A stretch of 64,000 bases of DNA from Bolinopsis microptera (Eukaryota; Ctenophora; Tentaculata; Lobata; Bolinopsidae), in assembly GCF_026151205.1 (NCBI RefSeq), contig NC_087073.1, positions 3,741,001 through 3,805,000 of the forward strand. Reading direction: 5' to 3'. Positions within the stretch are counted from its first letter, which is position 1. Each line of letters opens with the position of its first letter. The position numbers and the translations under genes are program-made. Positions 26,459-38,375 of the stretch are shown here, piece by piece. The notes under the pieces are model-generated. The model was not told the origin of the DNA. It did no database searches and was given only the letters and a program-made list of their open reading frames with translations.

Positions 26459-29355
26459 TGCCGCTGCCGCTGCTGCTTATTGTCGGTGATCAGCTCTGTG
26501 TACTATTTACAGCTCAGCTGCTTACTTACTCTTTGTTTATGTTCTTGTCTACTTTTTTGTTCAGGGTAATTGTTAGCCCGGCCCTGGCCCTTGTTGTTGT
26601 TCTCAGTACTCTTACTCTGTTGAGCACTTTCCTTAATTATGTAAAAGTACCTTACATTGTTTTGCCACTTTTTCTATGCTCTAATCTAATGAAATTACGC
26701 GCACCTGTGATTCGTAAATGAATGTTCTGAACTCTTCTGATGAACCGGTGCTCTGACTGACGGGGAATAAATCTAAATGGCAACAAATTTGGCGATTTCA
26801 AACCGTGTGATCTCGGACCGTTAAAACTGTGACAAATGATTCGATTAGCTGTCCCAGGGACTCGCAACAGTACCTTTGTGTGACAAGGCCCCATTTTAAA
26901 CACAGATCTGGCGTGGCATTGTCGGTAATTTTGGGGACGTTTGCAGATCGAATTTCATAATTCATAACGCGCAGCTGTTGGGCGAGAGGCTGCTACTTTT
27001 GATGCGAAATATATTCTCTGGTTATTAGTGTTCCTCTAAGGGCTACGCGTCGTGCATCTTTAATCGCTCCTTTTGATCTGTGGTGTGTCGTCCTCTCCGC
27101 CATATATATAACTATAAGTATTACTATTAGCTATACCTCTCTCTCACTCTCTCTCTCAGTGCTAACATCTTAACTACCTTTTTGGCCCGGCTATTATGCT
27201 AAAGAGGCCCCATTGGGGCTGAGGGTCCTCTTGTTAACTTGCGGGTTAACGTTAGCTACTTGGACTCACGATCTTAGTTCCCCAGCTGTTTACATATATT
27301 TACCACCTTTTAAACCGCGGTTGTTGCATGTCAGGTTGATAATGGAAATGACAAATATTTCACGTATTAGTCGGATAGATATCCCCCGCTGAGAATCTAG
27401 ATATCCAATCAAACATATTGCACTGATATTGATAAGCAGCACAGTAGCACTGAAGTAGGCTGTACGTACGGGTGTACCACTTATGCACATCGCACCCCGT
27501 GTGCCTGACCTTGTAGTTTTTCATCTGTGCAATTTGTGTTCCTTTGTTGTGTGGTGACTTCACTTTGTTATACCACTGCTGCGGTAACAGCACCTAGCTC
27601 CTTGTATATAATGGCGCGGTTTTGATGGTTTTGTACGAGCCACATGTGTCGTGACATTGCTTTATCTGCTCGTTTTATCTGCTCGTTTTGTGAATGGCAG
27701 AGAAGAGTTCTAAAACGTATCTCATGATCTGACTGTAATTTAACGATTCTGTTTCGCCAAAAGTCTGCGTGTAACGTACTACCTAGCTGTCGGTAACTCA
27801 TGAGTCCATGTGTCTTTATATTCTTTCATAGCTGCTTTTGTTGGGCTTAGGATTTGTTATACAGCGAGCTAGGGCCAAGCTCAGCGACGGTAACCTGATT
27901 ATACGGTTCCATATTATAACCGTAGGAAAATAAGAATTATCACCTTTTTATATAGAAATAAATAGCGCAACTTTACACCGCTGAGGGATGTTTGAATTGC
28001 TTTTATTTCAGGTCTATTTGTCACTGTGCATTATGTATGTGTGTGTGTGTGTTAGTGTTTTCAATACTCTTGCTCCAATACGTACGTCACTAGTATTTCA
28101 ATTGTCCTGATCTTTTTACGGTTCTTAGTCTTTATAATTCCATGTTGCAACGTGCTTTTTGTTCATTGAAACAAGCAGCATTCTCGTGTGCATCGTTCAT
28201 CGTGGATAAGTCAAGAGTCACGATTAATAATCAAAATAGACATTTTAAGAATTTCATCTTCGTGCTTGACACTGTAATGACAAAACTTTATCTAATTTAT
28301 GTGCTGATCACTGTTGTATGAACATTGAACTGTTGAAATTAAATTGATATTTTTGTGCTCACCTGATTGATCTAAATGCCCTGTTTAAATCTTGCTCCTA
28401 TAATTTGTTTCCAGTGGCCGTATACTTGTCACAATTTTAATGGGTGATTTAAATCAAAGTCGCCATAGCATCGAGGCTTATTCAGTCCTTGCTATCTGGC
28501 GTCTGCAGCATTGCTAATACTGGAGTTGTTTATCTGACTGACGGCTGAGGTCACCCCTTAGAGTATACATGTAGCCAACAATTTACTCTGCAACTGCCAT
28601 ATATTTTGAAGCCATATAAGGTCAGCGATTTGGGGTCAGTGCGCTAAAAGTGCCCCTCATACAGATTCTTCCACCCTTCTGTATGCTCCCCAAAAGTATA
28701 AAAGTTTTCTTCTATTTGCAGGCGGAGGGGAGTCTTTGAAGGGACACTCTATCTTGGCGACACGTTTCACTTACTGCTCTATCTTTGTCCACAGTAAGGA
28801 ATTGTGAACAGATGAAACTTGCAATTAAGGTTTCAGTATGGTCCATGTCGGTCGCGTATTATATATAGTAGTGATAAAGTCCAATTTTATCAACTTATTC
28901 AGGGATGTCATCACTTGCAAATTAACACAGCCCAGATCTCTCACAAGATACAATATATTCAGTGCCCTTTGATCTTACACTTCCATTCGTGAACTACTCA
29001 GCGCCTCTTTCATATTAAATCATACAGTTGCCGCTCCCCGACTGTTATTAAGCTAAACGATTAAGCTTGCAATACAAAATTGCAGAATACTATTTTGTCT
29101 ACACGTTAATGTCAAATATTTTGATTATAGCCGTTCGTTTTGGTAGCATTCATAGTTGCAAATATTTTATGGCTAACACGACCCGTCACGTCTGATCCTT
29201 CTTGACCTCGCTTTAATTAACTGTCTGGTTAAAATCCTATTTTATGCATCGCCTCCTGTAACACCGGTTATGAGAATAACGACGCATTTTACCCCAGCCA
29301 ACTGTTAAATGTGTCTCATTTCCGACGCCCGCTCCCCAGTCGGTTCTGTGAGCTA

Positions 29356-29449
<94 letters not shown>

Positions 29450-29450
29450 G
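29356..29450. repeat. (GA)n microsatellite, interrupted
   Basis: A GA tract with several GGGA interruptions. The Arg/Glu-rich frame across it is an artefact. Confidence 0.95.
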
Positions 29451-30486
29451 CACTTTTAGTACCATATATCATGTTGATAATGATTCGTTTGTCATCGCTG
29501 CCAGCAGCTGCTGTCCGATTTCAGCTGTGCCATCAGACCATTCCTTGCTGGCTCTGTGATTAGGTATTTAGATGATTAACAAAATGATGCGCCGGTTCAC
29601 TGGCAATGGCTGGTTATTAGACCTTTGATACCATTAATTCTCAATGATCATCTGTAAGCAGTGGAGCATTAGCAATTAGATGATCATACTCTTTTGTTTT
29701 GTTAAACGTACCCATCTTGTTGTGAACCGGGTAGGAAATGCAGACTAGCGTGCAAGTGTGAAAAGTTTTAAGTAGATCAAGCCATACTGATACCTTAAAA
29801 ACTAGCCCAGTTTTTCTGAGGACTCCGTTCTTAACGGCTTTACATTCTTTCGACAGAATCTAGTAGCCCAAAATTGTGAAATTATTTGTCGTTGGTACAT
29901 GCATTGTTTACAACGAGCAGCCATGAAATATATAAAGTGAGTCATTAAATATGCCATTCCCATATATTTCATTTGTCATTTTACTGGCTTCACTCTATTG
30001 CATTCCGCTCTCTTTTCAACTAGAATCTGTCTTGCTGCACTCTTGTCTTTCTACAGATGTATAGAGAGAAGTGTGCTGCTTAGCATGCTCCTGTCTAAAC
30101 GTTCTCTAGTTTCCTTTGATCCGTGGTAAGCACCGTTCTAGTCCCACTTTTGTGCATTTTACACTGTACTGACCAGTGTGTGATATTGTGAGAGGTAACG
30201 TCATTTTCCTGCCAGATTAGGAAACGTTTTAGCTTTGTGTTCCATCGTGTGCTATGTTTAAAACTAGGGTGTGAATGAAAGTATAGCTGTTGGCGTATAG
30301 ACGATATTTGTATGTAGATATAATGCTGTTGCATTAACCATGTGTTGTATGTAACGAATTGATCAGATCGGTGCAGAGCCACTACGATAATTATGTCGGG
30401 GCTGACCTGTAATAGCCGGCCTATTCGTCTAACACCTGCACACCTGCTCACTCATTCCCTAACAGGAAAACTCAGGATCTGGCTCT

Positions 30487-30509
30487 CACTCTCTCTCTCT
30501 CTCTCTCTC
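30487..30509. repeat. Short (CT)n tract
   Basis: About eleven CT units. Confidence 0.85.
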
Positions 30510-31708
30510 GGACAACGTGAGAGAAGTGCTTTGTTTTTAAATGAAATACAGTGCAGTGGAAAGTGGTCATCGGTTTTCATGTGCAAGTTTTGCTTCATCC
30601 TGTGGCGAGATTTTGTGATTATCGCACTAGCGATCACTAAACTGTTGTAACCGTTTTTGGTTTAGGAAGCTTTATGAATAATGCCCTTGTTTCCTAATTA
30701 TGACGTCTGTGTGAGAATGTGTTGAAGAGCAAAGAGTTCCTTTATCTGTGTAACAACCAAACGCTTTATCTTTCCTTAAATCGTTTACAAATACGCACAG
30801 ACTGCAGCCCACAAATGAGGTCGTCGACTGTTGAGATGTAAGAGTCCTTGATATTTTCTGGAAAGAGAGACTCGAATTAGTGTTGCCGGTTAGGAGGAAT
30901 TACTAGTGTCGCTGGCATTCGGCAGGCCGATAAAAACAGACGTGGCAGTTGTCATGAAGTAGTGAGAAAGCCACCGAACGTAGATTTGACCACATTTGAC
31001 ATGCTTCCGAATATTTAATGACCATTCTTATTGCTGCATATCACAATCTGTTTAAATTTTAGCCGTTGATAAACTTTGTTTTCTTTTAAACGTTTTGAAA
31101 ACTTGATTCGCTTTTTGTCCGAGCCGTAATTCATACTTTTTCCAGCTGATGATTTAACTGTTGTTATCTAGTTATGTTTTGCAGAAGAATCCGTGTCGTA
31201 TATTCAGTATTCTAATTTGCTCCGTACCAGCCTTGATCTGTGGCTGAGATTGAACTCTATATTCTAATAAGCCGAATTCTAAACCATAAACGGCTATAAA
31301 ACCATTCACCGAGCTCGGTTTACTTACCCTCTCAGGTCGTTAGTTTTATATTCGGAGGTATTCAAAACCAGCCTAGGCCGGGAATTAAATTCATGCATAA
31401 TTTGACATACCTGTTGTGGCATTAGCCTTTACAAGCATTAGTCCCGGGATTGTAAAGCCTTTGTTGTGACGACACTCGACTAGGTACATAATCTACTTAG
31501 CTTATATCATATCTTAGTCGTATTGTTGCTGAACTGCTTATTAAAATTGCAGACGGAGGAACTGATTAGATGGTACAAATGTAGTCAGAACAATGTGACG
31601 TGGTGCTGGAAGTCGGGCCGACCTCTCCTTTTATTCTATAAATTGAGCGGAGAGCTGTAACCCATTATGCCTTTTTGAGCGAAGTATTACTTGTAGCACT
31701 GTCACCGT

Positions 31709-31946
31709 CACGTGTCTGCAATCTTCTGTTTCATTGGCTGGACCGACACTACTCGCCCGCTCATTGGCCTCAGCCTCCAGCAGCGAGGGTCCGTGAGCTC
31801 TATATTACTTGTTGCAGCTTATTCGGCACGATATCTTTAAGTCACCACCTAGTGCCTGGTTTTGAACGTTGCACTTAAAGATAGACAACATTTTCCCGAG
31901 GAACAACGCGGTTGATTTATTAATTACCGTGATGAGAACCTTGTGG
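31709..31946 (+). promoter_or_regulatory. Candidate promoter and non-coding first exon of phosphoglucomutase
   Basis: A CACGTG at 31709 is followed by two inverted CCAAT boxes (ATTGG at 31733 and 31763), a common NF-Y promoter arrangement. A strong donor GTAAGT starts at 31947, so a 5' untranslated exon could end at 31946 and splice to the acceptor at 32290. The alternative is that the acceptor receives a trans-spliced leader. Confidence 0.4.
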
Positions 31947-32297
31947 GTAAGTCTGTTCGAAAATCGGATTATTTACTTATATAGTTATTGTTGTTATGAG
32001 TTTACTAACGGTCGTGACAGTTATAGTTTAACTCAGAAATAAGATTTCTATCGTTATTTATATTCTGTTGGCGTTGTTGGTTTGCATTTACCTGGTCACT
32101 CCTTATTCTCCACTGTTGTTTAATAATTCTCTTGATATTTCGTTAACTCGAAACACTTGGAGCTGTTCGAGTGCGTCAATGCCAGCACACATTCTAGCCA
32201 GGGTCTAACAAATTAGCCACATCTCAACTTTTAACTTTTGCTTTCTCTCGTCAGTACTTTTATAATGTTAGACTAGAATTAATTTTTCAGAGTAGCC

Positions 32298-33956
32298 ATG
32301 ACTAAGACCAACCGGGTTGTGACTGAAACCCCTTACTTGGATCAAAAACCCGGTACCTCTGGTCTCCGGAAGCCCGTGAAGACGGTTCAGCAGGTCCATT
32401 ACACCGAGAAATTTATCCAGAGCATCCTAGAAACCGTGTGTGAACTTGATCCGTCCAATAGGAAGCTGCTTATCGGGGGAGACGGTAGATATTACAATAA
32501 TGTAGTTATCCCGCTCATTGTGAGAATGGCTGCTGCTAACGGGTTCAAGGAACTGATTATCGGAAAAAAAGGGCTGTTCAGCACACCCGCTTGCTCCGCT
32601 TATATCAGGACCCATAAATGTGTTGGAGGGATCATTCTCACTGCTTCACATAACCCAGGGGGCCCTGACGGAGACTTTGGGATCAAATATAACGTGGCAA
32701 ACGGGGGCCCAGCCCCTGATAACGTGACTAATGCCATATTCCAGAAAACTAAGACTAGATCCTTCTACAACATTCTTGATCCAGTGGATATTTCCATTAG
32801 TAAAATCGGTAGAACAGTACTGGAAACCGACCAGGGTCAGGTTGTGGTGGAGGTAGTTGATGGTGTTGCGTGTCATGAAGAGCTATTAGGAACGATATTT
32901 GATCTACCTAAGATTAAGGATTACCTTCTTCAGAATAACCTGTGCATCACAGCGGACGCCATGGCCGGTGTTATGGGTTCCACTGTACACAGGATATTTG
33001 GAGATATTTTGGGGGTAGACTCCTCCCACTTGATAAGGTGCACTCCTCTGCCTGATTTCGGAGGGAGCCACCCTGATCCTAACTTAGTTTATGCCGCCGA
33101 ATTAGTGACCACAATGGAGTCGGGGAAGTACGAATTTGGGGTGGCATTCGATGGTGACGGTGACAGAAACATGATTCTTGGCAAGAACGGTTTTTTCGTG
33201 TCACCAAGTGATAGCTTGGCTGTCATCACTGCCAACTTGGACTGCATCCCATACTTCGTTGGTAAAACGTTTGCAGGCGTAGGCAGGAGTCTGCCAACAA
33301 GTGGAGCAGTAGATCAAGTGGCTAAGAAACTCGGATTTGCGATCTACGAGACTCCCACGGGTTGGAAGTATTTCGGTAGTCTGATGGATGCTGACATGAT
33401 CTCACTGTGTGGAGAGGAGAGCTTTGGAACAGGAAGTAACCACATTCGTGAGAAGGACGGTATCTGGGCAGCTCTAGCCTGGCTCTCAATTCTAGCTTCT
33501 CGACAGTGCAGTGTGGAAGAGATTATAAGGTCTCACTGGAAAGAATACGGTAGACATTTCTACTGCAGGCACGACTACGAAGCTCTCACCACTGAGCAAG
33601 GAGCTGCCGTTATGGCAGCCGTCAACAACTACACTGCCCCTGACTGCTCATTACCAGCTATGGGGGTCACGGAGGTCATATCCTGTGTGAACTTCTCCTA
33701 CACGGACCCTGTGAACGGGGACCGGGCACTGAACCAAGGGTTTGTTTTCACTTCTGTTACTGGGTCCAGGGTGATTTTCCGTCTGTCCGGCACTGGTTCC
33801 AGTGGGGCTACTATCCGGATTTATCTGGAGTACTACTCTACATCTGAAGTTGATGGAAACGCTCAGGAGATCCTCAGTCCTCTGGTAGAGTTTGCTCTTC
33901 TTGTTAGTGACATCAGAGCTCTTTCGGGGAGAGAGGCTCCGACCGTCATCACGTAG
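32298..33956 (+). CDS. PGM1: Phosphoglucomutase, PGM1 type
   Basis: Interconverts glucose-1-phosphate and glucose-6-phosphate in the cytosol through a phosphoserine enzyme, linking glycogen and UDP-glucose metabolism to glycolysis. The 552 residues are close to the family's usual 560. All active-site loops are present: TASHNPGG with the catalytic Ser at about residue 117, the Mg2+ loop FDGDGDRN with Asp 285/287/289, the sugar-specificity loop GEESFGTGS at about 372, and the phosphate loop RLSGTGSSG at about 495. The ATG lies 7 nt after a TTTTTCAG acceptor ending at 32290, so the coding region is one exon preceded by an intron or trans-splice site. No frame damage or poly(A) tract suggests a processed pseudogene. 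The next plus-strand exon starts about 800 bp downstream. Confidence 0.97.
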   Translation: MTKTNRVVTETPYLDQKPGTSGLRKPVKTVQQVHYTEKFIQSILETVCELDPSNRKLLIGGDGRYYNNVVIPLIVRMAAANGFKELIIGKKGLFSTPACSAYIRTHKCVGGIILTASHNPGGPDGDFGIKYNVANGGPAPDNVTNAIFQKTKTRSFYNILDPVDISISKIGRTVLETDQGQVVVEVVDGVACHEELLGTIFDLPKIKDYLLQNNLCITADAMAGVMGSTVHRIFGDILGVDSSHLIRCTPLPDFGGSHPDPNLVYAAELVTTMESGKYEFGVAFDGDGDRNMILGKNGFFVSPSDSLAVITANLDCIPYFVGKTFAGVGRSLPTSGAVDQVAKKLGFAIYETPTGWKYFGSLMDADMISLCGEESFGTGSNHIREKDGIWAALAWLSILASRQCSVEEIIRSHWKEYGRHFYCRHDYEALTTEQGAAVMAAVNNYTAPDCSLPAMGVTEVISCVNFSYTDPVNGDRALNQGFVFTSVTGSRVIFRLSGTGSSGATIRIYLEYYSTSEVDGNAQEILSPLVEFALLVSDIRALSGREAPTVIT

Positions 33957-34754
33957 GGTATTTCTAGTTATAATATGAGAACCGTTTGTTATAATTTATG
34001 ACTGGCGTTTCTTCGTCTGCATGATAGATATAATTAATCAATTTTGTAAGTTTTGTAATTTCGAATTGAATTTTTAGTAAAGTTTACAGGATTTTTAGAT
34101 GAACTGTTTTACGATTCATGTAATTTATTACACTTTGCTGAGGTGCGAAACTGTCTCACAGCTTTTTAGTAAGGTTTCGGGAGTTTTAACATGTTGCAAA
34201 CAGATAATTACGTGAGCTGCGGGCATACCCACTCTTTGAGGGGAACTGGTTAAACTTGGTCTGTTAATTTATTGTTTCTCCCAAATCTACCTCTCCGTTA
34301 GATGAGTGCAGGCACCATTTAACTTTATCGTATTTTATCACAAAATTAACTCAACGATCATTCGATTACTTATTCAGAAGATTGATTAACTAGTGTTCTA
34401 ATAATTTATTGTTATTTTGATTTGATTTCGAGAATATATTTTTAGTGCATGGCGGGGTTTCATCGATACTTTCCGATTGTTAATCTAAAGTTTACTGTAA
34501 ATTTTGGCAAGTTGTACAAGAGTTTGTGGGTTTTAACTGTTTCTATCGGACACATTCCATTATGGTCTGCGTTTGACATTGCGGCGAGTCCTTTTCATAT
34601 TATCATGTTAGTATTTGAATTCGATTTTCATTCATTTAGCATAGTTGAACTGATTTACACTTACTTTTATTGTTCAATTTTATTTCATGATGTCTGCAGT
34701 CCAGTTGTAATGATATTTTAAGTAGTTTCAGTTTTAACAGATGACTTGTTTTAG
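33957..34754. other. Spacer between phosphoglucomutase and the next gene
   Basis: AT-rich. It must hold the PGM 3' UTR; I see no canonical AATAAA. It ends in the acceptor ACTTGTTTTAG at 34754. No other coding exon is supported. Confidence 0.5.
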
Positions 34755-34759
34755 AAGAC

Positions 34760-37552
34760 ATGTCCGATGATCCGCAAAAGGCGGAGATGAAGGAAGTACA
34801 AGTGAACGGGACGACCCCCGCCTCTACAGAGAACGGAACAGGACCCCCAACCTCAGCACTTGTGGTCAATGGGGCGCCTCCCCCGGAGCCCCTTACTAAC
34901 GGTGCTGTCACCAGAAACAAGCGAGTTTGCCGGAGAAAAGCTGCCTACAAAGACGACTACACCACTAAAGCCGCTAACCAGGTAACTTATTTCCGGGCTC
35001 TTTGATTTGGTTTGCTGAAACTGTAATACCCTCTAATATTATCTCTGTAGTCTGTACAATTAAATCTACACGGGAGACCCTATCTAGCTATTCCACTCCG
35101 TTATTTGCACAACCCCTTACCGTGCAGTCGTGCATTTAATGGCCACCCACGATGACAGTTATAATGCGTCCTCGCCAATTCTATACTATATTAAGCACTA
35201 GATCTCAAATCTTGCCATAAAGCTCGGCTGAAATCTCGTTATTGGCCGTTTATTAAATTGAGATTCTTCCCAGATAAAGTCATTGACACTGAAGAGAACA
35301 GCCGCAGCTCGAGCAACCAGAATCCCCAAACTGCCAGCAAAGCCTTGTAAGGCTGGAACTAACGTTGTGGTCAAAGCTAAAGTTTTACAAGAAGTCCCTG
35401 AAGGTAAGGGAACGACAGGTTGTGTATCTGATTGCGACCTTTTTGTGTTTTAATGAGCCTGGCTACGCTTGGAAAAGTGACGAACAATTATCACGTGATA
35501 TTATACCAGACCGTGCATTTAATCGGATTGGTCGGTCATCTGAATGGTCGTCAGTAGTCACGTGTCGAAACGATTCTGATTTATCGCGACAGTTTTATTC
35601 AAGCTCATTCATCGGATCACACAGTTCGATTGTTAATTAGATAGTACTTGAATGAGAAAACTTTCTGTAGACAAGTTATTTCCTTCTATTGTAAGTTGTA
35701 ATACCGTGTTGATCGTAATTGCATATGCACTGATTTTTTTACTTACACAATTCAACTGTAGCTCTAGCAGACTTATTAATTTCGTAATTTCCCAGGTCTG
35801 TTGGTTATGTCGGTGCAGTGGCGAGGAAAGGAGTATTGTGGCTGCTTCATCGATACGAACAAACAAGGATGGGCTTTACCAAGGTATCTTTTGGATGGCA
35901 AATATAATCAAATTAATGACCTTGATTTTGTACAGCCTTCAATATCGCCATATTGAGATATGATCGACTGTAAAATCAGTTAAAGTGCTTTAGCCATAAC
36001 TTTGTACTGTGACTGCAATTCGAGGCTGCATTAGCTTGGTTTGTACGCATACCGAACAATTGCATCATATTTATATAACGGTTTATATCCAAAATTCGTC
36101 TTTAACCGAATACAAATTACTTAATACGCCAGTGCTGTGTTGTAACTCACTGTTCAAACTTCCCAGGTTCGACGATCCGAAAGTAAGTTCGATAGCTTTC
36201 TTGACGAAAAAAGCCCAACTGTTAGCTTCTGATGTAGATGATAGTACAGATGACGATTATTCTCCTAAAACCAAGAGGTCTATAAGTTATCTTTATTGCG
36301 TCCTTTAATGTTAATGTTTGCCGTATGGTTTTTAAAAATCTTTCACAGTCAGATGGTGCTGACATGGTTTTCAACCCTCAATGAGTAAGATTATTAATAA
36401 TATGAGCGGCATACAAACACCTAAATTCACACTTTTGTTCAATTTTTTGCTATTAAGTAAATTCAGGAATTACAATTCATTGATATGAATTGTCAAGGCA
36501 TTACATTACAAGATTGTTATAAATCTATTGGTTTAATTATGATTGTGTAACCAAATATGGTAATATAATCATAAGTGACCGTTTTAACTGATGTTACTCG
36601 CTTTATAATAGCTTTGCCAACCACGTCTGCTTCCTTTTTTAACGAGCAGATTAGTCAGGGAAAATGTTAATTAATCCTCAACAATCTGTTCAGGAAAAGA
36701 GGTGCTAAAGGAAAGAAGAACAAGAAACGGAAAGTTAAGAATGGTGATACTTCAAATGGAAAATCGGTGAAAACCCCCACGAAAAGTAAAGCAGGGCGGC
36801 CGTCCAACGCTGACAAAGTCAGCAGACGTCAGAGTACCGACACTCTCGTTGAAAAACCAGAAGCTAATTCTGATAAAACAGCTAAATCTGAGAAGTCCAT
36901 AAAACCGGATGCACCTGAGAAACCCAATGTCACAAAATCAGATAGAAAATCGGCATCGCCCGAGAAAGAGTCGATGAAAACAGAGAAACCGGCCAGCACT
37001 CCGGAAAGGTCTGCCGAGAAACCCTCACCAAGCACCAGTGTCATCGTAAAAACAGAAGCCGCAGCTACACCAGCCCCAACAAAATGTCCTGCGCCCCCTC
37101 CTGCTAGCAGTCCCGCATTAGCACCTACTTCGAGTGCTGCTGGAACTCCTAAACAAATTCGGACTGAAAAAACTGCTACAATTCCAGTAGGGACGCTGTC
37201 CCATTCGCCTCTGTTGAAACAACCCCCTATTCAAAAAACTGTCAACTCACCGTTCAGTACAATGACGTCACCATCCCCCCAAATTAACGGTGCCCTCGTC
37301 TCGCCTTTACATAACCACTCGTTCCCACTCATGGTACCACCCCCATTTTTCATTCCGAACTTTCTGCAGTCTGCCAAGTTTCTTGCTGAGGGCGTCAAAC
37401 GGACTCAGAGCAACGACGTAGCTAACCCTCATCCGACCTCTTTGTCGGGGAGTGATTTCAACAGTCTGTTCGCTAAAAACTCTGTGGCTGCCAACCCGAG
37501 CAGTGGACCTAGCCTCATGTCAGATAGTCAGCTAAGAAACAAAATGACATAG
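34760..37552 (+). CDS. ZNF608/ZNF609 (scribbler/brakeless) family nuclear protein without C2H2 finger
   Basis: Five exons, all joined in phase: 34760-34981, 35274-35403, 35796-35883, 36167-36277, 36694-37552, giving 469 residues. The diagnostic part is about residues 98-150: KPCKAGTNVVVKAKV, then EGLLVMSVQWRGKEY and DTNKQGWALPRFDDP. It matches the conserved N-terminal block of ZNF608/609 and Drosophila scribbler (EPGTSVNLEG..., LVVNVTWRNKTYVG, DCTKHDWAPPRF). After it come an acidic patch (DVDDSTDDDYSP), a Lys/Arg-rich stretch (KRGAKGKKNKKRK, likely nuclear localisation) and a Ser/Pro/Ala-rich tail. Relatives are nuclear transcriptional co-regulators; Drosophila also makes a short form lacking the single C2H2 finger. 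No C2H2 finger is seen here. The exon-4 donor (GTCTAT at 36278) is weak. The ATG is 5 nt after an acceptor. Confidence 0.85.
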
Positions 37553-38280
37553 CGCCGTGTGCTACACACATGCTGTATTGTGAAGCCTTTGTTGAGGAGT
37601 TCAATGTCAGATTGGTAAAGCTAGAGTCAAAAATGAAGTCCTAGTAATCAGTTCCTTCATTATTCAACCCTGAACTACGGAATTCAGGATTATTATTTTG
37701 CATATATTGTCTGGCTGCGGAGACTCAACCCGACAGTTCATAGCTGTTCATCTCAAACCAATTTACAAGAAGACTTATCGCTGGTAACTTGGTTTCAAAT
37801 CAAATCACTTCTCAAAGTTTAGTTACTGCGACTACTAATATGATTCTCGTATGTATTGTGGAACGCCTACCTTCCGGTTATCACAATTGACAGGGAGAAT
37901 AACGAAATTCAGATCCCATTATTATTATAATATGCCCATTTACAATATTTTGTGTGATCATTGAAGTTAGTGCGAGATCAAGTCTTTTAATATTATATAG
38001 ATGAATTTGACAGTGAAATCATTTCGTAAGATCTTAAATTGATAAGTAGTTGATAATTTCAGTTGCTAGTTTTAATCTTCCAAATCGATACAATCACCTC
38101 GACGCCACATTTTAGCGTGGCACGATTAAACTTTGAGTGATAATTTATGATTTAACTATATTTATAAATGTATATTTTTTGAAATTTGAAAATTCATTTA
38201 GTTCATCTTATTGAAAAGGAAGTCAAACCAACTTATAATGAGAGTATCTAAGAAATAATGTAAGAACATGATGGACACAT

Positions 38281-38286
38281 TTTATT
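38281..38286 (-). terminator. Poly(A) signal of the DRC5 gene
   Basis: AATAAA on the minus strand, about 90 bp past the DRC5 stop codon. Overlapping AATAAATAAA at 38361-38370 is only a few bases past the stop and is less likely to be used. Confidence 0.6.
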
Positions 38287-38375
38287 CACAAATTAACATC
38301 TGATAAAATACTGTTTACAATCAAATTGGCGCCAAAGTCATCGGCTTCTCTCTAGTTTGCTTTATTTATTGTCCT

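Noticed and set aside
32298-33956. Phosphoglucomutase as a processed pseudogene
   Set aside because: The frame is intact, every active-site loop is kept, and a 3' splice site precedes the start.
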